A stretch of 64,000 bases of DNA from Paraphaeosphaeria minitans. Taxonomy: Eukaryota > Ascomycota > Dothideomycetes > Pleosporales > Didymosphaeriaceae. Position 1 is the first letter of the stretch, and each line of letters opens with the position of its first letter. Both the position numbers and the translations under genes were made by a program. Under the pieces are notes generated by a model. It was not told the DNA's origin and did no database searches. It saw only the letters and a program-made list of their open reading frames with translations. The stretch spans positions 1,178,001 to 1,242,000 of the forward strand of contig WJXW01000014.1 in assembly GCA_015832175.1 (NCBI GenBank), in the 5' to 3' direction. Shown piece after piece: positions 12,126 through 21,819 of this stretch.

Positions 12126-13175
12126 AATAGCTATATTATATTTTAAGTCTTATTTCTAACACTTACTACACTTCCTTAAGCTAATATAGACTTTATAAAC
12201 ATAGAAATGTGACTTATAGAAGGAGTACTTTAACACTATAACTACTTTATAGTTTTTAATAGTAGAGATAAGGCTGTAATAACGCTTTGTAGAATTATAG
12301 TTAGTAGGCATAATTCTTTAGGACGAAGAATAGAAAGGGAGGGAATAATATTACGTACTAGATAACAATGTAGGACTTAGGCGCTTATAAAGGTGTAATA
12401 AAGCAATAATAGGGTTATAAATATAACAAAGAGACGCTAAGTAACTTAGATTAGGTTATATAATGTGCTTAGTTACTTAGTAGCACTAAGTAGCAGAGCT
12501 AGTTACGTAAAGTGCTTAGTTACTTAGTAGCACTAAGTAGTAGAGCAGCCTTAGTATATAGGAACGTAAGAATAGGCTCTCTATACTTATATTTAATCTG
12601 TTTATTAATTTATTGTTTAGATTCTAGTAGACTAAATTATTAACTTATTATACTTCGTAAGATACTATTATATTAACAAGACTTTCCACCTTCTGTAAGT
12701 ACTTCTGCCTAAGAACTAACCTTAACCCTTTAGGACTAGCTACCTGTTAAATCCAAGAGGGTAGCTAGTCCTAAAGGGTTAAGGTTGGTTCTTAGGCAGG
12801 AGTACTTACGGAAGGTAGAAGGTCTTATTAATATAATAGTATCTTGCGAAGTGTAATAAGTTAATAATTTAGTCTACTAGAATCTAAATAATAAATTAAT
12901 AAATAGATTAAATATAAGTATAGAGAGCCTATTCTTGTGTTCCTATATACTTTAAGTAATTAGTAGACTAATCGCTCTAATTAAACTAATTAAGCACTAA
13001 TTAGTTACTTAGTATATTAAGTGCTTAGTCTAATTAGTTGTCTTGGCGCTCTAATTACACTAATCTAATTACGTAACCTTTTGTGCAGTGTTACTTGAAC
13101 AACGAATGTAGATATATATGAAGATCCCGGGAGGCCTAGCCTTTGGATCTTAACACTACCCTCTTGGATTTAACA
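12126..13175 (+). mobile_element. Element A (right piece): end of internal region and 3' LTR, split by solo LTR D
   Basis: After the TSD of element B, the internal region of element A resumes and runs to a polypurine tract (GAAAGGGAGGGAATAA, about 12333-12348). The 3' LTR of A follows: 12349-12744 plus 13161-13175, interrupted by solo LTR D. Its last 190 bp match the LTR of B closely, starting AGTATATAGGAACGTAAG (12553). Its first 200 bp (U3) differ, so A and B belong to related subfamilies with different U3 regions. The LTR ends GGATTTAACA at 13175 and joins the 15-bp minisatellite. Confidence 0.82.
12745..13155 (-). repeat. Solo LTR D (B-type LTR family, inverted)
   Basis: This is a complete 411-bp LTR in minus orientation (TGTTAAATCC at left, GATCTTAACA at right) flanked by the perfect 5-bp duplication CTACC (12740-12744 and 13156-13160). 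It interrupts the 3' LTR of element A just before its end. It keeps more CA/TG dinucleotides than the other copies, so it probably inserted later or met less RIP. A solo LTR forms by recombination between the two LTRs of one element. Confidence 0.93.
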
Positions 13176-13640
13176 CCTAGTACCTGTCTACCTAGTACCT
13201 GTCTACCTAGTACCTATCTATCTGGTACCTATCTACCTAGTACCTATCTACCTGGTACCTATCTACCTAGTACCTATCTACCTGGTACCTATCTGCCTCG
13301 TAGGTACCTATCTACCTAGTACCTATCTACCTCGTACCTGTCTACCTAGTACCTGTCTACCTAGTACCTGTCTACCTAGTACCTATCTACCTAGTACCTA
13401 TCTACCTAGTACCTGTCTACCTAGTACCTATCTACCTAGTACCTATCTACCTGGTACCTATCTGCCTCGTAGGTACCTATCTACCTAGTACCCATCTACC
13501 TAGTACCTATCTACCTAGTACCTGTCTACCTAGTACCTGTCTACCTAGTACCTATCTACCTAGTACCTATCTACCTGGTACCTATCTACCTAGTACCTAT
13601 CTACCTGGTACCTATCTACCTAGTACCTACCACCTACCTA
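13176..13640. repeat. Minisatellite, 15-bp unit (about 30 copies)
   Basis: The unit is TACCTAGTACCTATC with variants TACCTGTC and CCTGGTACC; the variant positions are mostly TG/TA alternatives. A longer variant containing CTGCCTCGTAGG occurs twice (about 13293 and 13462), 169 bp apart, showing a higher-order duplication. The array lies exactly between the AT-rich transposon island and the GC-balanced, gene-bearing DNA. Confidence 0.95.
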
Positions 13641-14035
13641 CCTAACCTACCTAGCGTTGTGCTGCGGTAGGGGTCTAGCGACCTGCGTGCATGCTCGGTG
13701 ATGGACAGCGCAGCACAGCACGCAGAGGCAACTTTTCATCGAGTCTCACGTCCGACGTTGCGATTAACTCGCCGTGGACCGGCACTAGCTTCACTCGGCG
13801 CGATGGCTTTGCGCAAGCACGGGTCCCTGGTCGCGGGTACGGTTCCTACGGTAGGTAGGGCTGCGGTGCGTGCTGTGCTTGGTCTGAGTGTTTCGCCGCC
13901 GCCCATGCCCATGCCCATGCCCATCGCTCTGCCATCGCTCTGCCATCGCTCTGCCATCGATCCGCACGTCCACCTTCCCTCCAATGCCATCACGCCAGTG
14001 AGCACTTCCAGCGAGAGCCCTGCACGAGAGACACG
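13641..14035. other. Boundary segment and upstream region of the LYR gene
   Basis: Base composition switches here from AT-rich to GC-balanced. It contains short tandem runs (CCCATG)n and (GCTCTGCCATC)n at about 13903-13960. Long ORFs on both strands overlap and look like chance. It probably holds the promoter and 5' leader of the gene that starts at 14036. Confidence 0.6.
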
Positions 14036-14395
14036 ATGGCGAGGCTGTCGGGGCTGCAGAGGGACGTGTTGAGCCTGTACCGGCGGTGCTTGCGGGCTGC
14101 GCGCGCGAAACCGGTCGTGAGTGTGCTTCCAGAGCTACCTTTTGATGGGGACTCACCCTTTTTGCAGACGAATCGTGGGCATTTTCAGGCTCTGGCTAGG
14201 TACGTGGTGTTTTTCCCCGGGGAGAGGGAGGGGCAGCGGTGCGGTGCGGGGATGTTGACTGTGGGTAGGAACGAGTTCCACAAGCATCGCGCGGTGGACA
14301 AGAAGGATTTCAGTGCCATAGAGTACTTGCTGCGGAGGGGGAGACGGCAGTTGGAGATGTATGAAGAGGCGGGTGTGCGCGACGTGAAGGTTTAG
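14036..14395 (+). CDS. LYR-motif mitochondrial protein, succinate dehydrogenase assembly factor 1-like (SDHAF1/Sdh6)
   Basis: Three exons are inferred: 14036-14116, 14168-14199 and 14269-14395. Introns are 51 bp (GTGAGT...GCAG) and 69 bp (GTACGT...GTAG). The spliced product has 79 aa, normal for this family. It starts MARLSGLQRDVLSLYRRCLR, which contains the L-Y-R tripeptide of Complex1_LYR proteins, and continues with HFQALARNEF and KKDFSAIEYLLRRGRRQLE, both typical of SDHAF1. Family members bind the iron-sulphur transfer machinery through the LYR motif and help mature the Sdh2 subunit of complex II in the mitochondrial matrix. The gene lies about 0.4 kb from the minisatellite and 0.9 kb from RIP-mutated DNA, yet its frame is clean. 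The unspliced ORF of 119 codons reads through both introns, so a single-exon model would give a wrong protein. Confidence 0.88.
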   Translation: MARLSGLQRDVLSLYRRCLRAARAKPVVSVLPELPFDGDSPFLQTNRGHFQALARYVVFFPGEREGQRCGAGMLTVGRNEFHKHRAVDKKDFSAIEYLLRRGRRQLEMYEEAGVRDVKV

Positions 14396-15178
14396 AGTGA
14401 AGGTTCAGAGTGAAGGTAGGTACAGTTTGACTACGGTGGGCTTTTGTCGTAGGAGCTTGCTAACGGCCCTCGCAGGCGATTACGGTTGGACGGCACGCCC
14501 GAGGGAAAGCTATGGGCTCAAGCTGAACATGGAACGGCAGATAAAGGTGCACTCGGTGTAGCATTGTACGATACTGTAATCTATCCGGGTCGCGTTCACA
14601 CCCACGTGACTCACCGCAAACGCATCGTCTTTCGACTTGGACTCAGTCTTACGCCGACTTGTTCGTGTCTTTCCCGGCCTCCCTCGCTGTAGTCGGAACT
14701 TTCTCTGGCGCTGGGTTGGTTTCCAGACGAATCGAGGAGCAAGAACCCGAAGCTCTCAATCGATTGCAAGCGGCGCATCAACAGGTAGACTGCTCTCGGC
14801 GAGGGAGCTTCGTCGAGCCCCGCCCGCCAGCTTGCGAATGAAGCAGGCAACAAGGTGAAGTTGGCTCCACTACCTACCCGTAGCGAGTCTAGATCAACGC
14901 TTTGAATTCACACCCTGCGCATAGTACATGGCCACGGAAGTCGAATCTGATGGGAACCTGCATGCCTTTTCTACAGACTAGATGTTTATCTATTGCGCGT
15001 TGCAAACAAGCAAAACGCACTTGCTCCTTGGGGGAGCGTCTTGGTGGGGCAAAGGTGGGGCAGTTCCGATTGCGGAAGGTGTGATGGTGACGCAATGAGA
15101 TGGTGGCAGTACTAGCGTACGACGATAGGAGCTGTTGGAGATGAAGATGAAACGGCGACAACCGGGGGAAGGTCTGGC
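14396..15178. other. Intergenic DNA, no gene recognised
   Basis: Several short overlapping ORFs occur on both strands but none matches a family or has a convincing exon structure. The 3' end of the LYR transcript must lie at its left edge. Confidence 0.55.
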
Positions 15179-15280
15179 GCAGGAGGAGAGGAGAGGAGGA
15201 GGAGGAGAGGAGGAGGAGGAGAGGAGGAGGAGGAGGAGAGGAGGAGGAGGAGGAAGAGGAGGAAGAGGAGGAGGATAAGT
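15179..15280 (+). repeat. Purine-only (GGA/GAG)n tract
   Basis: About 100 bp of nearly uninterrupted G/A built of GAGGAG and GGAGGA steps with mirror symmetry. Such tracts can form triplex (H-DNA) structures and slip during replication. The serine- or proline-rich ORFs seen on the other strand are by-products. Confidence 0.9.
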
Positions 15281-15362
15281 CGTCCATGTTACCTGTGTGC
15301 ATGTGCACATGCGCACTGCCGTCGGGGCGTGAAAAGGAGGGCGTGCGCGGTATCAGTTGCTC

Positions 15363-15483
15363 GACAAGGTGGGACAAGGCAAGGCGCCGGACCAGTGTAG
15401 GTGACAAGGTGGGAACAAGGCAAGGCGCCGGACCAGTGTAGGTGACAAGGTGGAACAAGGCAAGGCGCTGGACCAGTGTACCT
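15363..15483. repeat. Triplicated 40-41-bp direct repeat
   Basis: Three head-to-tail copies start at 15363, 15403 and 15444. Each has the form GACAAGGTGGRACAAGG followed by CAAGGCGCYGGACCAGTGTA. The copies are almost identical. Confidence 0.9.
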
Positions 15484-15619
15484 AAGGTAGGTAGGTACTC
15501 AGGTGCGTGCCAGGTCACGCGCGAGGCGCAGTGAGACGTGACCGGGTGCACTTGAGCCTCAACGCAGAATCGCCACGGAAGCGTTTCAAAGGGGCGTCAT
15601 TTTGCGAGGCCTGACTACA

Positions 15620-16400
15620 CGTTGATGGGCATCAGACTGCATGTTGATAGGCTAGACTACAGGGAGCAGCAGAGGCTACTCCACGACGTCTGGATAGAGC
15701 ATCAGACTTTGATACTTTAGACTACAGGGAGTACCTAGCAAATAGCACTCCACGACGTCTTGATAGAGCATTGAGTACATGTTGATGTGCATTAGATTAG
15801 ACTTTGGTACTTTAGACTACAGGGAGCAGCAGTACTCTACGACGTCTTCACAGAGCATCAGACTACATGTTGATAGGCTAGACTACAGGGAGCAGCAGAC
15901 AGTACTGCACGATGTCTTCACAAGGCATCAGACTACATGTTTACAGGCATTAGACTACATGTTGATAGGCATTAGACTATATGTTGATAGGCTAGACTAC
16001 AGGGAGCAGTAGGCAGTACTCTACGATGTCTTTACAAGGCATTAGACTACATGTTGATAGGCATCAGACTACATGTTGATAGGCATCAGACTACATGTTG
16101 ATAGGCATCAGACTACATGTTGATAGGCATTAGTCTCTATGTTAATAAGCTAGACTACAGGGAGTAGTAGGCAGTACTCTACGATGTCTTTACAAGGCAT
16201 TAGACTACATGTTGATAGGCATCAGACTACATGTTGATAGGCATTAGTCTCCATGTTAATAGGCTAGACTACAGGGAGCAGCAGACTACACTCCACGATG
16301 TCTTCACAAGGCACTAGACTACATGTTGACAGGCATCTTCTGCATGTTGATGAGCATCAGACTGCATGTTGATAGAACAGTACACTGCACAGAGTAGCTG
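15620..16400. repeat. Composite minisatellite (22-bp unit within a longer unit)
   Basis: A 22-bp unit, GACTACATGTTGATAGGCAT plus CA or TA, is repeated in runs. The runs alternate with a longer block containing CTAGACTACAGGGAGCAG, GCAGTACTCTACGATGTC and TTCACAAGGCAT. The block structure recurs at about 15650, 15815, 15880, 15990, 16150 and 16265. Copies differ largely by CA/TA alternatives (GGCATCAGAC against GGCATTAGAC; GAGCAGCAG against GAGTAGTAG), the RIP signature. No coding role is evident. Confidence 0.92.
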
Positions 16401-17489
16401 ATACCCAGTACTCCACATCGTTATCCTCAGGCATGCAGGGCAACAGCCACCGAACTCGGCGCCGTCGGCTAGGGCGCATCGACGGGCAGCGGCTGCCTGC
16501 GTCGCGTCTCGTTCCTTGATGCATGCGTGGTTGCGACGACAGGCCCGGTCGACTTGGAAGCGCGCAGGCACACGATGGCGTGCGCATGCTGGGCCCTTCG
16601 TCATGGGGAGTCCTGGGGAGTCATGGGAAGGCCTGGGAAGTCATATGACCGTCCGCGACCCGTGGACTGAAGCCCTCCCCTCCCCTCCCCTCTCCCCGCC
16701 ACGCGCCGTGACGAGGTGCACGACATCACGGTCAGGCCCAGCAACCCCCCGCGACGGCCGCCCCAGCAGCATGACGACGGCACAGCGGGCGCGTCGCTAC
16801 CTACGAGTAGTATCTACCTCGTCGATTCGGGTCATGGACGCTGCAGGCTGGGCTGGACTGGAGGCGTCGTCTGCTCGCCGCAACGCGCGCCTACTCGTAC
16901 ATCACGTCCTTATCCTTATCGGCTCCCCCCGCTAGCCGTCTTCGGCCATGGCGGCCTCTTAGCTATCCCCAGTGACTCGCAGTGCCCAGGTGCTCACCCA
17001 CCCATCAACGCGCCACAGCCCTGCTTGTATTCGTCCTCTGCGAACCTACTTCCTCTGCACTCCTCTCCTATCCTTTCCTTGCCGTTGCGCCTGCAGAATC
17101 TCGTCCTCCCATCGCCACTCCTCCCACCTGCGTGCAGCCTGTAGTGCCTCGGCGAGCTGTTCCATCACAGCTGCCTGCCACCCTCGCTCGCCATCCTCCG
17201 CACCCATCACACCTTCGGCCTGCGCCTGTGATTCCAGCCCTGCACTGCTGTCGCTGCAATCTCCCCTGCATCTCGCCGCAGCCTGCCTCCTCCTGCCGAA
17301 CCAGCATCCTTGATCGACCAGTACCACCACCGAGTACCCGCCACCGCCCTCGACACGCCCTCGACACGCCCTCCTCTTCGCCACTGCAACTTCATGTGCA
17401 ACGTCCTCACGCCGACCCTGTATCCGCATCTTCGACGGTAGCTAAACAGAGTGGCATCAGGAATAGCCTGGTCGCCCAGCGACGCCACC
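16401..17489 (+). promoter_or_regulatory. Upstream region and pyrimidine-rich leader of ATG1
   Basis: From about 16,980 the + strand is C/T-rich with many CTCC and CCTC steps up to the start codon at 17490, as in many fungal promoters and 5' leaders. Overlapping ORFs here have no recognisable product. Upstream ATGs exist, so leader-dependent control is possible but unproven. Confidence 0.4.
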
Positions 17490-20400
17490 ATGGCTACTCC
17501 GTCCAACAACCAACTGCGCTCACGCAGGCCGGCACCCGCGAGCCAGCCGTCTTCTTCCTCCGCCTCGGACATGATCGGAAACTTCAAGCGCCTTGAGCAC
17601 ATCGGCAAAGGCAGCTTCGCCGAGGTCTATCGCGGCATTCATGCCGTACGGAACCCCTCTTTCATTTCGTTCCCCGGTGCAAGGCATGTGGAGCATCTGC
17701 CTCGTTGTGTGTCTTCAAGCGATCGACATGAATGAATGCTAACCTTGCTTGGCTTGCAGGAGAAGCGCCAGTCCGTCGCCATCAAGTCGGTCAACATGAG
17801 CAAGCTAAACAAGAAGCTCAAAGACAACCTCGCATCCGAAATCTCCATCCTGCGCAGCCTGCTTCATCCACACGTCGTTGCCTTGATCGATTGCCATGAG
17901 ACTCCCTCACGGATGCATATAATAATGGAGTTCTGTGAGCTAGGGGACCTGTCGTCGTTCATCAAGAAGCGTGCCGATCTTGTAAACCACCCGTCGACCC
18001 AGCGCATGATCGAGAAATATCCGAACCCAGAAGTAGGAGGCTTGAATGAAGTAATAGTTCGACATTTCGCAAAGCAGACGGCCAGCGCCCTGGAGTTTCT
18101 CCGGTCCAAGAACTACATCCATCGTGACCTGAAACCGCAAAACCTACTTCTAAACCCGTCGTCCATGTTCTACTCCCAGAGTGGGATCCTTGACCGCATG
18201 CCCCTGGCTGCCTCGGCCAATTCCTTGATCCCTGCCGCCGGCGTAGAATCTTTGCCCATGCTCAAGATTGCTGATTTCGGATTCGCTAGGATTCTGCCCA
18301 ACACCTCCCTTGCTGAGACGCTCTGCGGCTCGCCACTTTACATGGCACCGGAAATTCTGCGCTACGAAAAGTACGACGCGAAGGCTGATCTGTGGTCAGT
18401 AGGCACCGTTTTGTTCGAGATGATGTGTGCCAGGCCACCATTCCGGGCAAACAACCACGTGGAGCTTCTCAAGAAGATCGAAGATCGCAAAGACCAAATC
18501 AGATTCTCCGAAGGTCTTATCGCTAGTAGGGCAATGAAGAACCTCATCCGCGCCTTGCTGAAGCGTCATCCCTTGGAACGCATGTCCTACGAAAGCTTCT
18601 TCTCGGATCCAGTCATTCGCGAGGAGATACCCGGCCTAGCTGATGAAGATCTCCCGCAATCGGCGTCGCAGTCCATCGCACCAGAGCCGATCGCTGAAGC
18701 TAAGCGAGCGCCAAAGATACCCATCGAAATGGAGCGACGAGCCTCGGAGAGTCAGTACTCCCAGTCGCCTAGAGGAACCAACTATGGCACGACACCACCA
18801 TCGCGGCCTAGCTCTCGTCCATCTTCTGGTCAGTTCAATGCGGCTCCACTTCGGCCTACTTCTTCCGCTCGACGGATGAGCAACACTCCACAATCTCCCG
18901 TCGAGCAACATCCTTCGCAACGCGAGCAACGAAGGCCCAGCCTCACCAACGCTGCTACTGCACCGGGTCGAACAGCCACCCTGCATGACCAGGTCGTGGA
19001 TCTTCCTTATGCTGGGAGCAGGCGGCGCGTTTCGCGCGACGAGGTGCTTCCTCCGCCCTCCGGCTTGAAAGAGCACCTCGAACGTGAGCGGATGCCACAG
19101 CGGCCCGAAGTGGCCATGAGGGAAGCTGCGGAGCGGGCTGCGCAGGATACTGCTATCGACGAGGGATTCGTCTTCGTTGAGAAGCGACGAGTGGAAATCG
19201 ATGCTCTGGCGGATGAGATAGCAGCAAGCCCACAAACGGCAAGGGATCGTAACATCACGAGGGAGAGTCTCATGAAACGCCGAGCGACAACTCAAGGCTC
19301 GCCGACATCCACCACAGGCGCAACCATACCTTCGAGGGCGATTCAAATCCAGCAAAAGCAGACGGCCGTACACCAACGGACCGGCTCGTATGAACGTCGC
19401 TATCGGCCAAGTTTTGAGAGCGCGACCTCGGCACTGTCCAAAGCCATGAACATGGTTAACATCCGAGGTCTCGGGCTTTCGCCGCCAATGGTGAAGGGTG
19501 CATCGCCGCCCCAAGGTTATGCAGGCTTCCCTGTTTATCCCACGGCTCAAAGCAGTCTCTTGCTTGTAGGAGAAAGCGGAAAGATCGCAGACAAGAGCGA
19601 AGACGCCGCAATCATCAAGCAAATCGAGCAGCTTGCTCAACTCAGCCACGTCGTGTACGGCTTTGCAGAAGTCAAGTACAAGCAGCTCGTGCCGGTTGCG
19701 CCGAGCGATCAAGGTCTCGGCATCGGAGCGAAAGGCGTCAGAAGGGTCACCAACGACGAGCTCGAAGACGACGATGATGATGACCTGACTCCGGACACCA
19801 TCTTGGTGATTTCTGAAGAAGCGTTGGTGCTCTATGTCAAAGCCCTTGGAATGCTCAACAAAGCGATGGACGTCACCGCAAGCTACTGGAACCACAATGG
19901 CCGTGGTCCCTCTGCCGAAGGTAGCAATCGAGCTGCAATGAACACCGAACGCTTCCAAGACGTGGTCAAATGGCTTCGCGATCGATTCAACGAGTGCTGC
20001 ATCAAGTCAGAGATTGTTGCGCGTAAGCTGAAGCAGGCACAAATCCTGCTTCCGTCCGATCATCCAAGCCACCCCGCCAATCGATCGATGGCTTCCGGCT
20101 CCGCGACCACCGTCGGCTCTGCTGACAACATTCTCCTCACGACAGGCGTGACGGCAGAGAAATTGATGTACGATCGCGCTCTTGAGATGAGCCGAACCGC
20201 TGCCGTGAACGAACTGGTGGGAGTCGACCTTCCCGGCTGCGATTTGAACTACTGGACTGCTATCTTGATGCTGGAGGCGATCCTCGAAGACGAAGATGAG
20301 TCGTCGAGCCAGAAGCTTGGCAGCGAGGAGCTTGACGGTCTTCAAATTGACGATCGACAAGCTATCCAAAGGCGTAAGCTTGACCCCAAGGGAACCAAGC

Positions 20401-20569
20401 GGACCTGGCTAACTTTGAAATAGTTCTAGAAGGTATGAAGGCTCGTCATACATCACTTAAGAAGAAGTTGCAGCTGCAAAGGGCGCAGAAACGCGCATCG
20501 GTCACCAGCGCGCCTACGCCTCATTCAACCACCCGCAGCTCGCCTTCATCGCAAGGTGCCGCACGGTGA
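17490..20569 (+). CDS. ATG1: Serine/threonine protein kinase Atg1 (autophagy initiation)
   Basis: Three exons are inferred: 17490-17645, 17760-20373 and 20424-20569, giving 971 aa. The kinase domain (about residues 32-330) shows the glycine loop [18 protein letters not shown], the catalytic [22 protein letters not shown] and [12 protein letters not shown] long Ser/Pro-rich middle and a helical C-terminal Atg13-binding region follow. Atg1 phosphorylates autophagy factors at the pre-autophagosomal site after starvation or TORC1 inhibition. Intron 1 (114 bp) splits the kinase domain after RGIHA. Intron 2 (50 bp; GTAAGC, GCTAAC branch point, AATAG) removes an in-frame stop at 20421. The last exon then reads [20 protein letters not shown], which fits the expected Atg1 C-terminus. 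A model that stops at 20423 would replace these 48 residues with an unrelated tail. The start has a good context (CCACCATGG). Confidence 0.95.
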
Positions 20570-21819
20570 TTTATTGCATGTGCAGGAAAGATGTCCGTTG
20601 TTGAATACTGTTCCGCATCTCTGCATTTAGCATTTTGTTTCGCAAGCATTGCATTATCAGGCGTTCCGGAATCCATATCCTCTTCTTGCTTTTCATGCAC
20701 TCGAGCGTGTGTTTTACCATCTCTTAGCATAGCACGTTTGCGCACCTTCGATCGATGCGCAAGCGTACTCAACGGCCTCCTGGGGCGCTTCGCCAGACTT
20801 GTAGCGCGCATGATACCCGTCATGGCGTCTTGGGCTTCATGTTTCGCACTTTCTCTTTCCACTGCTTCTTCTCTTTTGCGCTTCACATAGTGTGGGGTCG
20901 GGCGGCGCATGCACAGGGCTGTGGGTTGGTACATCATGGCGCAACGGTTTGGGGCCGGGCTGGCTGGCTGGCTGGATCGCGCCGCGGAATGGATCAGATT
21001 GACACCTCAGGGACTCTTGTTTGGATCAGTGGTGGGGGGGAGGGGATCATACCTACCTGCGTACGTATCTGCTTAGTGTGTGGGCGAATATGAACAGCAA
21101 AAGCACTGCGTGTCCTCATGTGATGCCGTGCGCTCGGGACGACGCAGTTTGCGCTCTTCGCTGACAAAGACCCGTTGCTTTCGGGTGAATGTCTACCGAA
21201 AACGAGGTCGCGTTCCATTGGTCACGTGGCCAACGTCCTGGGACTGCGTATAGCTTGCGGAGGAGTGCCCTTTTCCTGGACGGATTGCTTCTCGCTGGCT
21301 TGCCGCCATACCAGTCTACCATCTCCCACCGCGCTCACGCACTCGGGCTCGACTATCCAAGCGTGCTCATTCAAATGGTAGGTAGTCTAGGTAGTCTATA
21401 CCGCGTTCGCGAGCGTTGGCACGGGCCGGCCACGCATTGGCTTCGACTCGACTTCACCCCGCCCGGATCGAGCGCAATTATCTATCAGGATACGAGGGAT
21501 GCTATTATCTTTTCTAAGAAAAAAAAATGCCGTGTGCCTACCGGGGGTATGAGAGTTGCCGCAAAAACGCCAGACCATCGCTAATCGCGCAAAAAGAGGT
21601 GCTTAGGTACCTGGGTACTGTGCAAATGACACTGGCCGCAGCGGGCTTTTCTTTCTCCCTTCCTTTCTCCTTTCCTTTCTCCCTTCCTCCGTCTATTAGG
21701 TAGGTATACCAACGCCCGCTTTGAAAAGAAAAAAGAAAAACATGGAGGGCCCAAACTCGTCTAATGCTGTGCTGTGCCATGATATGCCATGCCATGCCAT
21801 GATGTGCCACGTCACGTCT
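20570..21819. other. Intergenic DNA between ATG1 and the MFS gene (convergent 3' ends)
   Basis: No gene is recognised in 1.25 kb. It contains a (CTGG)n-like run at about 20962, TAGGTAGTC repeats near 21378, a polypyrimidine tract CTTTCTCCCTTCCTTTCTCC (about 21650-21695) and a short (CCATG)n run near 21785. ORFs up to 138 codons overlap on both strands without family resemblance. Confidence 0.5.

Noticed and set aside
13176..13640. Telomere or subtelomeric repeat
   Set aside because: The unit TACCTAGTACCTATC is not TTAGGG-like and is flanked on both sides by ordinary sequence.
14889..15551. 220-codon minus-strand ORF rich in Ser and Leu
   Set aside because: Its core is the translation of the purine tract and the 40-bp triplication; no domain and no gene structure.
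13176..16400. CRISPR-like array
   Set aside because: Units are adjacent tandem repeats without unique spacers; the genome is eukaryotic.
17207..17608. Minus-strand ORFs upstream of and across ATG1 exon 1
   Set aside because: Shadow of the C-rich leader and first exon; no recognisable family.
18636..19958. 440-codon minus-strand ORF
   Set aside because: Lies entirely antisense to the second exon of ATG1, whose frame is clearly the real one.
20374..20423. ATG1 ending at the stop codon 20421-20423
   Set aside because: That stop lies inside a well-formed intron; the downstream exon fits the family C-terminus.
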